Origin: a bacterium
GTDB lineage: Bacteria; Planctomycetota; JAFGQW01
Assembly: GCA_030426805.1 (NCBI GenBank)
Contig: JAUHXU010000002.1
Coordinates: 806,001-870,000 of the forward strand
DNA length: 64,000 nt
Direction: 5' to 3'
Positions 7,993 to 18,738 of this stretch are shown piece after piece (the stretch's first letter is position 1; each line of letters starts with the position of its first letter). A program made the position numbers and the translations under genes. Under the pieces are notes generated by a model. It was not told the DNA's origin, made no database searches, and saw only the letters and a program-made list of their open reading frames with translations.

Positions 7993-9000
7993 ATGTCGAG
8001 ACTGAGCCATCGAAGCGCTGCGCTCTTCACCGCCCTCGTGCTCGTGGCCATGCCGGCCGTCGCGCAGGAGGATGACGAGCCTCAAGCCAAGGCGATGACG
8101 ATCACGAAGCTGCGCGCTGCGGCGGAGTCCTACCGTCACGTGCCGTGCGAGTTCGACATGGTGTTCCATGGCTTCTCGCAGCACTACAACCCGTATTTCA
8201 CGCGGTTCGTGCCGGAGCGCTTCGTGAACTTCTCGGCGTGGGGCGCCGAGCAGTCGATCTGGGAGCGCGAGCAGTTCAACGACGACTTCCCGTACCTGTT
8301 CGTCGCGAAGTCGAACCCGGTGCTGCCGAAGTTCATGGAGATGAAGCGCTTCGATCGCGTCCGCTTCGTCGGCATCATTCGCGACACGTTCCGCGGCGAG
8401 CCGTGGATCGAGGTCGTCTCGATCACGCCGATGCCGGGCAAGATCACCGAGAAGGCACTGATCCACCGCGTCCGCGGCGACCAGGCCACCGCGCGCACGC
8501 ACCATCGGATCGCGGCTCGCGAGTATCGCGCCGTGATCGAGCACCCGGGCCTGCCCGCGGAGTTCGTGCTGGACACGACGAAGCAACTCGGCCTCGCGCT
8601 CTACCGTGCCCGCGACTTCCAGGCGGCGCACGAGGTGTTCACGCGCCTCGCCGCGGCCACGCCCGATGACGCCGACGTCCGCGCGCTCGCGTCGCAGTCG
8701 GCCTCGCGCACGACGACGCCGCAGGCGCCCCGTGCGATGAAGGTCGCCCAGGCCCCGGCGAAGGGCAAGACCGCCTCGAAGGCCCCGGCCAAGCAGGCCA
8801 AGCCCGCGCCGGAGTCGAAGCCCGCGGTGGCAGCGGCCCCGGTCGCCAAGGCCGCGCCGAAGCCGACGCCCCAGCCGAAGCCGGCCGCCAAGGCCGAGCC
8901 GAAGGCGAAGCCGGCACCGGCACCCGCGGCGAAGTCGATGGATCCGTCCAAGGAGCCGTCGCCGTTCAAGCCGCTTCCGTCGCAGCGCGCCGGCGCCTGA
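7993..9000 (+). CDS. Secreted TPR-containing protein with Ala/Pro/Lys-rich tail
   Basis: 335 residues with a clean Sec signal peptide (FTALVLVAMPAVAQ, cleavage after AVA or AQ). A globular region of about 130 residues follows with many aromatics (FHGFSQHYNPYFTRFVPERF), then a tetratricopeptide-like stretch (AIEHPGLPAEF to DFQAAHEVFTRLAAATPDDADV). The last 100 residues are low-complexity Ala, Pro and Lys (APAKGKTASKAPAKQAKPAP) and end in a short conserved-looking cap. ATG 7993 has GGGGACG just upstream. No enzyme motif seen. It stands alone, preceded by a divergent region and followed by the isomerase/pseudouridine synthase gene. The basic tail may bind nucleic acid or wall polymers; this is a guess. 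Confidence 0.75.
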   Translation: MSRLSHRSAALFTALVLVAMPAVAQEDDEPQAKAMTITKLRAAAESYRHVPCEFDMVFHGFSQHYNPYFTRFVPERFVNFSAWGAEQSIWEREQFNDDFPYLFVAKSNPVLPKFMEMKRFDRVRFVGIIRDTFRGEPWIEVVSITPMPGKITEKALIHRVRGDQATARTHHRIAAREYRAVIEHPGLPAEFVLDTTKQLGLALYRARDFQAAHEVFTRLAAATPDDADVRALASQSASRTTTPQAPRAMKVAQAPAKGKTASKAPAKQAKPAPESKPAVAAAPVAKAAPKPTPQPKPAAKAEPKAKPAPAPAAKSMDPSKEPSPFKPLPSQRAGA

Positions 9001-9168
9001 TCGCACCGACGCTGTCCTGAACCGTCGCGCGGCCCTCGATGGGCCGCGCGCGTTCATGTACGGACCGACCTTGCCGGCGAGCGCGTTTCGCTCCACCATG
9101 AAGGGCCGCGCGCACCCGATCGCGCGCGATTCCGTTTTGCCACCGTGAGGTGCCGAAAGGAGAGTCCG

Positions 9169-11052
9169 ATGCGAGTCACGCCGGTCGCGTTGTCACCGCA
9201 CTTCAAACCCGTCGAGTGGGGCGGGCATCACCTGCGCGAGGTCTTCGGCGACGCCTGCCCCGAGGGCCCCGTCGGCGAGGCGTGGGCCGTGAGCGCGCGC
9301 GACGGCGCGCAAAGCGTCGCGACCGCCGACGGTCGCCCGCTCGCCGAGATCGTCGATGCCGACCCGCGTCGCTGGCTCGGCACCGCGGTCGTCGCCGACA
9401 CCGGCCGCGAGTTTCCGCTGCTCGTGAAGTTCCTCGATGCCGCGAGCAATCTGTCGATGCAGGTGCACCCCGACCGGCGCGCCGCGCGCCGCCTCGGCGG
9501 TGACGCCCGTCCGAAGACGGAGTGCTGGTGGGTCCTCGACGCCGAGCCGGGCGCGAAGCTCTGGCTCGGGATCGCGGACGACGTGGACGACGATGCGTTT
9601 CGGGCCGCGGTCGAGGCGGGCGACGTCGAGTCGGTCGTGCAGGCGCACGAGGTGCACGCCGGTGACGTCTTCTTCGTGCCGTCGGGCGCCGTGCACGCGA
9701 TCGGGGCCGGGATCCGCCTGCTCGAGATCCAGGAGACGTCGGACACGACGTTCCGGCTCCATGACTGGGGCCGCGTCGGCGCCGACGGACAGCCGCGAAC
9801 GCTCCACGTCGCCGAGGCGCTCGAAGCGGCGCGACGACGTCCGGGCGGGGCGGGACCGGTCGAGCCGCGCCCGTATCCGGGGCTCGCGTACGAGCGCGAC
9901 ATTCTCGTCGATTGCGGTCTGTTCACGCTCGAGCGGCTGCGCTTCGACGATCGCGTGCTCGGTCGCACCGACGGTCGACGCTTCCAACTCGTGACCGTGC
10001 TCGACGGCACCATCGAGATCGAGGCCGACGGGCGCACGTACGGCCCGTTCGGGCGCTGGGCGTGCGTGCTGTTGCCGGCGGCGCTCGGCGAGTTCCGCCT
10101 GCGCGCGACCGACGGACCGGTCACGCTCGCGTTGGCGGCGCCGGGCTCCGGGCCGCTGTATCGACCGCCGAGCGATCTCGTGCGACTCCAGAAGGTGCTC
10201 GCCGAGTCCGGCGTCGGTTCGCGGCGCGAGTGCGAGGGGTTCATCGCCGAAGGGCGCGTGACGGTCGACGGCGACGTCGTCGACACGCTCGGGACCAAGG
10301 TCGATCCGGGCGCGGACATCCGACTCGACGGCGAGCGGATCGGCGGTGCCCAGCGCCACGTCTACTACTTGCTGAACAAGCCGCGTGGTGTCGTCTGCAC
10401 GAACCGCGACGACCAGAGCGATCGACCCCGGGCGATCGACTTCATCCGCGGCGGGGGGCAGCGCATCTACACGATCGGCCGACTCGACGTCGACTCCGAG
10501 GGCGTGATCCTGCTGACGAACGACGGGGAGTTCGCGTTCCGCGTCTCCCACCCGAGCTTCGGCATCCCGAAGGTCTACCTCGTGCAGGTGCGCGGGCAGG
10601 TGGTACCGGAGCACGTTCGCACGCTCGAGCGCGGCGTGTTCCTGAGCGACGGCCGCACGGGCGGCTTCGCGGTGCAGATCCGCCGCGTGCAGCGCGGCAC
10701 GACGTGGTTGCGCGTGACGCTGCGCCAAGGCAAGAACCGCGAGATCCGGCGAGCGTTCGCGAAGCTCGGCTACCCGGTGAAGACGCTCAAGCGCGTGCGG
10801 ATCGGGAACCTGACGAGCTACAACCTGCCGGTCGGCAAGGCGCGCGTGCTCAGCCCGCGGGAGGTCGACGGCCTGCTCGCGATGGAGCACGCCCCGATCG
10901 ACAAGTTGCCCCCGGACGCCGACGACGCACACCTGCCGAAGATGCCGAAGCGCACGCGTGGACGGCGCGGCCCGGCCGGCCGCCGTGACACGCAGCGCGA
11001 TGGTCGCCGCGACAAACCGCGCGAACGCCGCAGCGGCCGCCGCCGGCGGTAG
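9169..11052 (+). CDS. Fused class I mannose-6-phosphate isomerase and RsuA/RluB pseudouridine synthase
   Basis: One uninterrupted 627-codon frame containing two complete unrelated enzymes. Residues 1 to about 330 are a cupin phosphomannose isomerase interconverting fructose-6-P and mannose-6-P: LSMQVHP (Q98, H100), KTE (E118) and VPSGAVHAIGAG (H176) give the zinc ligands. From about residue 336 an S4 RNA-binding domain (LQKVLAESGVGSRRECEGFI) leads into a pseudouridine synthase with the catalytic motif GRLDVDSEG (D440) and the RQGKNREIRR segment of the RsuA/RluB/RluE/RluF family, which modify rRNA; a Lys/Arg-rich tail closes it. ATG 9169 has AAGGAGAG at good spacing. No internal Shine-Dalgarno or Met start is evident at the junction, so the two are probably made as one polypeptide. 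Confidence 0.88.
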   Translation: MRVTPVALSPHFKPVEWGGHHLREVFGDACPEGPVGEAWAVSARDGAQSVATADGRPLAEIVDADPRRWLGTAVVADTGREFPLLVKFLDAASNLSMQVHPDRRAARRLGGDARPKTECWWVLDAEPGAKLWLGIADDVDDDAFRAAVEAGDVESVVQAHEVHAGDVFFVPSGAVHAIGAGIRLLEIQETSDTTFRLHDWGRVGADGQPRTLHVAEALEAARRRPGGAGPVEPRPYPGLAYERDILVDCGLFTLERLRFDDRVLGRTDGRRFQLVTVLDGTIEIEADGRTYGPFGRWACVLLPAALGEFRLRATDGPVTLALAAPGSGPLYRPPSDLVRLQKVLAESGVGSRRECEGFIAEGRVTVDGDVVDTLGTKVDPGADIRLDGERIGGAQRHVYYLLNKPRGVVCTNRDDQSDRPRAIDFIRGGGQRIYTIGRLDVDSEGVILLTNDGEFAFRVSHPSFGIPKVYLVQVRGQVVPEHVRTLERGVFLSDGRTGGFAVQIRRVQRGTTWLRVTLRQGKNREIRRAFAKLGYPVKTLKRVRIGNLTSYNLPVGKARVLSPREVDGLLAMEHAPIDKLPPDADDAHLPKMPKRTRGRRGPAGRRDTQRDGRRDKPRERRSGRRRR

Positions 11053-11141
11053 GGGTCACCTCGCCTCGGCAGCGTTCGCAACCAAGAACCAACGGAACGG
11101 CTACGAACACAGCGCCCGGGGAGTCGCCAGGTCGTCGCCGC

Positions 11142-11915
11142 TCACAGCAACTCCAAATCGACCACCACCCCGAAGTGGTCCGACGCGTTGCTCGCCGGTG
11201 CGCGGGTCACGACCTCGGCGTCGCGGAGGCCGCGCGCGGCGCCCGGTGACAGGAACACGTAGTCGTAGCGGGCGTTCGGCTCGTCGGTCGACATCGTGTA
11301 GCCGGCGTCGTCGGGGTGGCGAGTGCGGAACGCGTCGACCCAGCCGGCGCGTTGCAGGCGGGCGATCGCGCGGGGCGGGTAGCGTTGGAAGAGCCACTCG
11401 GGGCACTCGTCGTCCGGGATGTCCGCGACGGCGTCCCCCTCGATGCCGAGCACCTCGTCGCCGGTAGTGATCGCGTTGAGGTCGCCGACGATCGCGGCCA
11501 ACTCGTCGCCCGGGGGGCCGAGCCATGCGAGCATCGCGCCGACCTCGTCGGCGCGCGTGCGTTCGTCGCGGAAATCGAGGTGGGCGCCGGTGACCGTCAT
11601 CGGGCGACCGTCGACGTCGAGGGTCGCGCGCGCGACCCCGTGGGTGAACGTCGTGGTCGATTCGGGCGTCTCGATCGCGCGGATCGGGAAGCGGCTGAAG
11701 AACGCGAGGTCGAAGTTGCTCACGCACTGGGCGACGCGGTAGTCCGCGCCGAGGCACGCCGCGATCGCGTCGGCGCGCTCGTTCGACGGAAACCAGCCGA
11801 CGCACTCGTTGACGACGAGCACGTCCGGCGACGCTTCGCGCACGACGTCGAGTACGCGCGCGAAGCGTCGGTCCTCGCCGCCGCCGGCCTCGATGTTGTA
11901 GGTCATCAGGCGCAT
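11142..11915 (-). CDS. Endonuclease/exonuclease/phosphatase family protein
   Basis: 257 residues with the EEP (DNase I-like) fold signature: opening MRLMTYNIEAGG (N in the first active-site strand), VVNECVGW (catalytic Glu), VTGAHLDFR (His), GDLNAI (D and N) and a final ASDHFGVV (Asp-His pair). These are the metal and catalytic residues shared by nucleases, phosphodiesterases and inositol phosphatases. No signal peptide, so it is cytoplasmic. The substrate cannot be read from sequence. It follows groES by 34 bp on the same strand and may share its transcript, though a functional link is unclear. Confidence 0.85.
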   Translation of the reverse strand: MRLMTYNIEAGGGEDRRFARVLDVVREASPDVLVVNECVGWFPSNERADAIAACLGADYRVAQCVSNFDLAFFSRFPIRAIETPESTTTFTHGVARATLDVDGRPMTVTGAHLDFRDERTRADEVGAMLAWLGPPGDELAAIVGDLNAITTGDEVLGIEGDAVADIPDDECPEWLFQRYPPRAIARLQRAGWVDAFRTRHPDDAGYTMSTDEPNARYDYVFLSPGAARGLRDAEVVTRAPASNASDHFGVVVDLELL

Positions 11916-11949
11916 CGGCGACGGGACCGGTCGGATCGGGAGGGGGGCG

Positions 11950-12240
11950 TTATTCGACGACGGCGAGGATCTCGTCCTCGCTCATCACGAGGTGCGCGTT
12001 GCCGTCGATCTTGACCTCGCTGCCCGCGTAGGAGCTGAACAGCACGCGGTCGTTCTTCTTCACCTGGAAGTCGACGACCTCGCCGCTCGGCAGGCGACGG
12101 CCGGCGCCGACCGCGATCACCTTGCCCTCGGCCGGCTTGTCCTTCGCGGAGTCCGGGATCACGATGCCGCCCTTGGTGACCTCTTCCGCTTCGATGCGCT
12201 TGATCAGGATCTTGTCTCCGATCGGCGTGATCGATGCCAT
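11950..12240 (-). CDS. groES: Co-chaperonin GroES (Hsp10)
   Basis: 96 residues, the normal length. ITPIGDKILIKRIEAEEVTK is the conserved first strand pair, GGIVIPDSAKDKP the mobile loop that contacts GroEL, and the C-terminal half carries the usual VGAGRR, DRVLFSSYAG and EDEILAVVE segments. It caps the GroEL folding chamber in the cytoplasm. ATG 12240 has GAGAGGAAA upstream. No groEL is adjacent, and I see no CIRCE inverted repeat in the 70 bp before it; instead a response-regulator gene precedes it. Planctomycetes often carry several groES/groEL copies, so a partner elsewhere is expected. Confidence 0.95.
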   Translation of the reverse strand: MASITPIGDKILIKRIEAEEVTKGGIVIPDSAKDKPAEGKVIAVGAGRRLPSGEVVDFQVKKNDRVLFSSYAGSEVKIDGNAHLVMSEDEILAVVE

Positions 12241-12310
12241 GCTGCTTTTCCTCTCTATTGGGAAGTCGAGTTCGGGTTGTCTTTGTCGTCCGTCTGGCGC
12301 GCGAGCGCGC

Positions 12311-12688
12311 TCAGCAGTAGTGCTCGACGGCGTGTCGGACCACACCGCGGATCACGACCAGGTCGATCGGCTTCGACACGAGGTCGACCGCACCGGCGAG
12401 GCGGATGCGCTCGTGGAGCTCCTCCGACCGGTCCGACGTCATCACGATCACCGGGATCTCGATGTGCTCGCGCCGGAGCAACTCGAGCGCGTCGACGCCG
12501 CTCAGCTCGGGCATGTGCACGTCGAAGATCCCGAGGTGCGCCGCGCCCGATCGCATGACGTCGACCGCCTCGCGGCCGGTCTCGGCGGCGACGGTCGGAT
12601 AGCCGACGCGCTCGAGTGCTTCTTGCACCGAGTCGCGGCAGCGCAGGTCGTCGTCGGCGACCAATACCGTTGGGTGGACGAGCTTCAT
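12311..12688 (-). CDS. Single-domain response regulator
   Basis: 125 residues forming only a receiver domain. The acidic pocket is D12-D13 (VADDDL), the phospho-acceptor D56 (IFDVHMPELSG), the switch residue T84 (IVMTSD) and K106 (VSKPID), all intact. With no output domain it acts by protein-protein contact, in the manner of CheY or Spo0F. Start at ATG 12688; upstream in-frame sequence is not preceded by a ribosome site. The cognate histidine kinase is not in the window. The groES gene follows after 70 bp on the same strand. Confidence 0.88.
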   Translation of the reverse strand: MKLVHPTVLVADDDLRCRDSVQEALERVGYPTVAAETGREAVDVMRSGAAHLGIFDVHMPELSGVDALELLRREHIEIPVIVMTSDRSEELHERIRLAGAVDLVSKPIDLVVIRGVVRHAVEHYC

Positions 12689-12872
12689 CGGGATCGGACT
12701 CCGTGGCGGGTCTGCCGGAGGATTGCAAACGCAATGCCAATCCCGGATACCGGCCGCGCCCACGAGTCGATCGCCGCAAGGGGTTTCGTTTGAATGGCTT
12801 ACGTCGCCGGGGCGGCGGCGACGCGCGGAGGGACGGCGATGCCAAAATGACAGGTCACCGCCAATGTGGCGC

Positions 12873-15046
12873 TCAGCGGCCGGACAGGCCGAACGCGGCC
12901 TGGATCGTCGCCCGGTCGGTGAGTTCGACGGAGACGCCGTTGGCGCGGTCGTGTGCGCGGAGCAAGACGCCCGCCGGCGACACCCAAAAGCGGATGTTCG
13001 GCTCGATCAGGTCGAGCACCACCGCGTCGACGGGTTGGTCGAAGCCGGTGATCGCGATCTGCACCGGATCGCGCCGCACCAGGTTCCAGCGGAAGACCTT
13101 CCGGTGCGCCGGTCGGAGCACGAACAGCGCGCGCCGCGTCGCCGCTTGCGGATCGATCGACGCGAAGTAGACGGCCCAGTGGTCCCAGAAGCTCTCGGCG
13201 GCGAGGATCGTGCCCGCCTCCAAATTGAGCTCGACGCGGTCGCGCCCGGTCTCGGTCAGAATCGCCGCCGAGCCGACGATTCGTGCGGCGAACTGCTGGC
13301 GGGCTTGCTCACCCCACCACTGGATCGCGAACCGCACCGGCAGTCCGGCCTCGTCGACGACGTTGAGGCCGCGGAACTCGTGGAGACCACGCGCGCCGAT
13401 CTTCGAGTTGTCGAGCAACAGATCGGTCGCGAAACGCACGCAGTCGCGCCCGTCGTACCGCTCGCGTTCGCCGGCGGTCCGCACGTAGCCGTAGAGGGTG
13501 CGCGGGGCTCCGTCGGTCGTGTCCTCGCGGTAGATCGCGTAGAAGCGCTCTTCTCCGTCCGGCCAGCGCAGGCGGCGCTCGGCGGTCTCCGCGCGCGCCG
13601 AGAAGCGAAACGACTCGACGCGGATTCGTATCGCGTCGGTTTCGGCCGGTACCCACGGCGTGCCGAGCGTCAGGTGCAGCGGCGAGATCCCGCCGATCGT
13701 CGGGTCGAGTGCGTGCCACGCGTTCGATCCGTCGTGGCACTCGAGCCAGCGGTGCAGGACGAACGCGTCACCGGTGTATACGACGCCGCTCACCGGGCGG
13801 GTTCGGAGGCCCCCGGCTTCGAGCAGCCGCGTCGCCAGTCGTGTCTTGCCGGTCACGTTGCCGACGCCCTGGCGCTGGACGATCGCCGGGTCGGCGAGGT
13901 TGTAGCACAGGGGAAGGCCCGCCACGTGCGCTTCGACCGCACGGATGCGCGCGGCGGGGTCGGGGTGGTCGCGCACGAGTTGCGCGGCGAAGGCGTCGAT
14001 CCCCGGCGTCGGCGCCTGCGGGGCGGCCGGTGCCGCCTCCGGTGCCGCGCCCTCGATCGGCGCGATCGCCGCGGTCACCCGAATCGTCCCGCGGGGCCCG
14101 CTGACGCCCGACAGCGCCGTCGGCGAGAACCGTTGCCACGGTCGCGTTTCCACCGCGACGGCGTGCGGCATGTCCACCGCGTAGACGACCTCGGCGAGTT
14201 GGTCCCGGTCGGCGAGGCCGAGCCCGAGCGACCGCTGGTCGACGAGCGCGGTCAGGCCGCGGAATACCGCCTCGAGCGACGCGCCGACCGGCGTGGGGGG
14301 CGGCACGGTCTCGAAGGTTCGGCGTACTTCGTACCCGACCGACGGCAATTCGATCTTGAGCAACTCGCCTTCGCCCTCCGAGACGCTGACGAGGATCGCG
14401 TCGCCTTGCTCGCCGCGCAGCCCGAAGACGATCGTCGGGATCGCCCGGTTGCCGATCGGCAGTCGCTCCTTCGTGCGCTCCAGCCAAAAGCCGGGTCGCA
14501 CCTCGAGCTTGCCGCCCGCGCCGATCGACAGCAACTCGATCAGCCCGGCGCGGCGGAGCCGGTCGAAGTTGGTTTGCCAGGCACGGCGTCGGCAGAACTG
14601 CACGAGCGGCGTCAGGTAGTTCAGGTCGAACGCGACGAGCGGGCGCTCCTTGTCGAGGCCGAGGCGCCGCGTCAACTCCACCGGGCGGTCGTGGCGGACC
14701 GAGTAGCGACGCGAGCGCACGATCGCGCTGCGGCCCCGCGCCGGATCGTCGGCCACCCGGCCGGCGCGGTCGACGTACTCACCGTCTTTGATCGATGCGA
14801 TCGCGAACTCGGTGATCCCGCCGGCGTCGTCGACCGACGAGCGTGCCGAGGTCCACGTGCCCATCGGGCGGTACGGGAAGTCGCGCTCGATCGCCGTGCG
14901 CTCGGTCGCGGTGCGTCGGTTCGCGTCGAACTCGATCACCGTCGTGCCGACCGGCTCGCCGCCGTGCAGGTGTGTGAATGCGATCCGATCCTGCGCGCCG
15001 GCGACGATCGGCAACGCGATCGCCACGAGCACGAGCGCGGGGAGTC

Positions 15047-15050
<4 letters not shown>
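12873..15050 (-). CDS. Secreted transglutaminase-like protein lacking the catalytic Cys
   Basis: 725 residues with a Sec signal peptide (MRLPALVLVAIALPIVAGAQ). Long beta-rich N-terminal and C-terminal regions flank a transglutaminase-like core around residues 395-470: a TGKTRLATRLLEAGG helix, then FVLHRWLEC (His) and WHALDPTIGG (Asp). In active bacterial members the helix begins GDCTEH; here the Cys position reads Thr (G-K-T), so the Cys-His-Asp triad is incomplete and the domain is probably non-catalytic. The ATG overlaps the moxR stop codon (ATGA), so the two are translationally coupled; MoxR ATPases are often paired with transglutaminase-fold and DUF58 proteins. Likely an envelope assembly or binding protein. 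Confidence 0.75.
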
Positions 15051-16096
<1,046 letters not shown>

Positions 16097-16195
16097 GGGG
16101 CTCCCTCGTCGCGCCGTGCTTTACTCCGCGCACCGCGCTGCTAACCTGTGAACCAGTCTATGACCCGGGCGGGGCGTTGGAAAGCGAGAACGCCG

Positions 16196-17899
16196 ATGGA
16201 TGTGCGTTGGTTCACGGTCACGGTCGCCGCCGGTGCGATCGTCTTCGCCGCGGTCGCGTTCGCGCGGTGCCGCAGCGACGATCGGTCGGGCGAGCCGCCG
16301 GTGGAGCGGATCATCCGCGTCGCGCGCGTGATCGCGCTCGACGACACCGTCGACGAGCAGGCGGATTCGATCGCGGTCGCGCATGGCCGCATCGTCGCGG
16401 TCGGGCCGTGGGAACGGGTCGCGATCCACGCCGGCGCCGACACCGAGATCGTCGATCTGCGGCCCGGGATCGCCGTGCCGGGGCTCGTCGATGCGCACGC
16501 GCACCTCGTCGGCCAGGGGCGCATCTCGGTGAACCTGGTCGGCACGACGAGCGTCGAGCAGATCGTCGAGCGCGTCGCGGCGGAAGTCGCGCAGCGGCCG
16601 GCGGGCGCGTGGATTCTCGGCCGCGGATGGGATCAGAACGACTGGGCGAACACCGCGCTGCCGGATCGCGCGCTCCTCGACCGGATCGCGCCGGACCACC
16701 CGGTCGTGTTGACGCGCATCGACGGGCACGCGGTGTGGGCGAACACGCGCGCGCTCGAGCGCGCGGGGATCGACCGCTCGACGACGGATCCCGACGGCGG
16801 GCGCATCGAGCGCCGTGCCGACGGAGAGCCGACGGGCGTCCTCGTCGACAACGCGATGATGGCGATGTTCGCGACCGTGCCCGCGGCGACGCGCACCGAG
16901 ATCCGCGAAGCGATTCTCGCCGCTGCCGCCGAGTGCCATCGGCTCGGCCTGACCGGAATCCACGACGCCGGCGTCACCGCCGACGAACTCGCGGTCTACC
17001 GCGAACTCTACCGCACCGGTGAACTCAAGCTCCGGTCGTACGCGATGATCGGTGGCGAGGGGGCGTTGCTCGATCGCTACGTCGCGAGCGGCCCCGAGAT
17101 CGGTGCGTGCGACGGCCGACTCACGATTCGGTGCCTGAAACTCTACGCGGACGGTGCACTCGGTTCGCGCGGCGCCGCACTCGACGCTCCGTATGCCGAT
17201 GCGCCGTCGACGAGCGGCCTGCTGACCACGCCGCCCGAGCGACTCGACGCGATCGTGCGTCGCGCCGTCGGGGCGGGACTGCAGGTCGCGGTCCACGCGA
17301 TCGGCGACCGCGCAAACCGGCTCGTCCTCGACGCCTACGAGGGCGCGCTCCGCGACATCGGGCCGGACGACCCGCGCCTGCGCGTCGAGCACGCGCAGAT
17401 TCTGCACGTCGGCGACATCGACCGGCTCGCACGTCTGCGCGTGATCGCGTCGATGCAGCCGACGCACCTCACGTCCGACGGGCCGTGGGCCGAGGCGCGG
17501 CTCGGGCCGGACCGGATGAGCGGCGCCTACGCGTGGCGGCGGATCCTCCGCGGGGGCGGGCGCATCGCGGCCGGGAGCGACTTTCCGGTCGAGCGGGTCG
17601 ATCCGCTCCGCGGGCTCTACGCGGCGATCACCCGGCGGCGCACCGACGAGCCCCACGCCGGGGCGGTCTACTCCCCGGACCAGCGGATGACGCCCGAGGA
17701 GGCGCTGCGCGCGTTCACGATCGAGGCCGCCTACGCGGCGTTCCAGGAGGATCGGGGCGGCTCGTTGAGCCCGGGCAAGTGGGCCGACGTGACCGTCCTC
17801 CCGATCGACCCGATCCGGGACGATCCGGAGCGGCTTCGGACCGCCGCCGTCGTCGCGACGATCGTCGCCGGCGAGGTCGTCTACCGAAAGGCGCCGTGA
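16196..17899 (+). CDS. Membrane-anchored amidohydrolase (YtcJ-like, Amidohydro_3)
   Basis: 567 residues. An N-terminal hydrophobic helix (TVTVAAGAIVFAAVAFARC) ends in ARC and could be a lipobox or simple anchor. The metal-dependent hydrolase barrel shows VDAHAHL for the first metal pair, the KLYADGALGSRGA segment typical of the YtcJ group, VHAIGDRAN (His) and AGSDFPVE (the catalytic Asp). Members hydrolyse amides or cyclic ureas; the substrate is unknown. ATG 16196 follows AAAGCGAG; an earlier Met at 16148 lacks this. It stands divergently from moxR with about 100 bp between. Confidence 0.85.
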   Translation: MDVRWFTVTVAAGAIVFAAVAFARCRSDDRSGEPPVERIIRVARVIALDDTVDEQADSIAVAHGRIVAVGPWERVAIHAGADTEIVDLRPGIAVPGLVDAHAHLVGQGRISVNLVGTTSVEQIVERVAAEVAQRPAGAWILGRGWDQNDWANTALPDRALLDRIAPDHPVVLTRIDGHAVWANTRALERAGIDRSTTDPDGGRIERRADGEPTGVLVDNAMMAMFATVPAATRTEIREAILAAAAECHRLGLTGIHDAGVTADELAVYRELYRTGELKLRSYAMIGGEGALLDRYVASGPEIGACDGRLTIRCLKLYADGALGSRGAALDAPYADAPSTSGLLTTPPERLDAIVRRAVGAGLQVAVHAIGDRANRLVLDAYEGALRDIGPDDPRLRVEHAQILHVGDIDRLARLRVIASMQPTHLTSDGPWAEARLGPDRMSGAYAWRRILRGGGRIAAGSDFPVERVDPLRGLYAAITRRRTDEPHAGAVYSPDQRMTPEEALRAFTIEAAYAAFQEDRGGSLSPGKWADVTVLPIDPIRDDPERLRTAAVVATIVAGEVVYRKAP

Positions 17900-17986
17900 G
17901 CCGGAAATGTCCCCGGCCGGGGCTCGCTGTCTCCGCGCGCGTGCGCTACCCTTCCGCGACCCAATCCCGATAGCACCGGAGTCGGC

Positions 17987-18691
17987 ATGAGCAGCAAGGC
18001 CCTCGAACTCGAGCGCGCGCGCCTCGAAGCGGCGCTCCAATCCGAGAACACCCCGAAGAACCGCCACGCGTTGGCCCTCGTGAAGGCCCGCGAATCGGCG
18101 CTCGTCGTCCAGGTCCACACGCCGCAGCGGGGCACCCCGTTCTCGGTCGAGCAAGTCGTCACCGACGGCGCCAAGCAGACACGCGAGCGCGTGCAGGTCG
18201 GCTTCGTCACCGCGACGAAGGTGACGATTCCCGCGCACGACGGGATGCTGACCGTGTTGCCGGGGCACGCGCCGATGGTCGCGCTCCTGGGCGACGGCGA
18301 GGTCGTCGTGACGACGTCGCGCGCCACGGTGCCGAACGACCGCATGGCCGGCCGCGATCTCGAGATCGGCGACGGCGACACGATCCGCTTCTTCGTCTCC
18401 GGCGGCGCGTTCAGCGTGCGCGACAATCGCGTCATCGTCCTCCCGGAGCGCGGCTTCTCGCCGGCCGGTCTGACGATCGACGACATCGACGACGACGAGC
18501 GCCGCCGCGCAATCCAGGCACGGATCGCCGAGGGGCTCGAGGGCGACGCGCTCCGGCAAGCGCTCGGCGAGATCAAGCGGGAAGAGGTCGTCGCGATGCG
18601 CGCCGCACTCGAGAGCAACACCCCGTCGCTCGAGAAGGAAGCCACGATGCGCCGCTTCCGCGCGATGCAGAAGACCCTCGAAACGCTGTAG
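17987..18691 (+). CDS. Orphan F1-ATP synthase epsilon-like protein
   Basis: 234 residues. The middle (about residues 72-165) has the beta-sandwich pattern of the epsilon subunit N-terminal domain: VTIPAHDGMLTVLPGHAPM, then LGDGEVVV, and FFVSGGAFSVRDNRVIVLPE. It is preceded by a charged helical N-terminus of about 50 residues and followed by a long helical C-terminus, making it much longer than AtpC (about 135 residues). No other ATP synthase gene is nearby. It may be a dispersed atpC, or an epsilon-domain protein reused for another role. GGAG stands 5 nt before the ATG. Confidence 0.65.
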   Translation: MSSKALELERARLEAALQSENTPKNRHALALVKARESALVVQVHTPQRGTPFSVEQVVTDGAKQTRERVQVGFVTATKVTIPAHDGMLTVLPGHAPMVALLGDGEVVVTTSRATVPNDRMAGRDLEIGDGDTIRFFVSGGAFSVRDNRVIVLPERGFSPAGLTIDDIDDDERRRAIQARIAEGLEGDALRQALGEIKREEVVAMRAALESNTPSLEKEATMRRFRAMQKTLETL

Positions 18692-18697
18692 GGCGAA

Positions 18698-18716
18698 AGG
18701 CGCCTGCGAGGCGCCT
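18698..18716. terminator. Hairpin between convergent genes
   Basis: AGGCGCC and GGCGCCT form a 7-bp stem with a 5-base loop, 7 bases after the epsilon-like gene stop and before the end of the facing lipoprotein gene. No long T-run, so termination strength is uncertain, but the position suits a bidirectional terminator. Confidence 0.5.
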
Positions 18717-18738
18717 CATTCCGTGGCGGCGCCGCAGC

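Noticed and set aside
12241..12310. CIRCE heat-shock operator before groES
   Set aside because: I looked for the TTAGCACTC-N9-GAGTGCTAA pattern and found nothing close.
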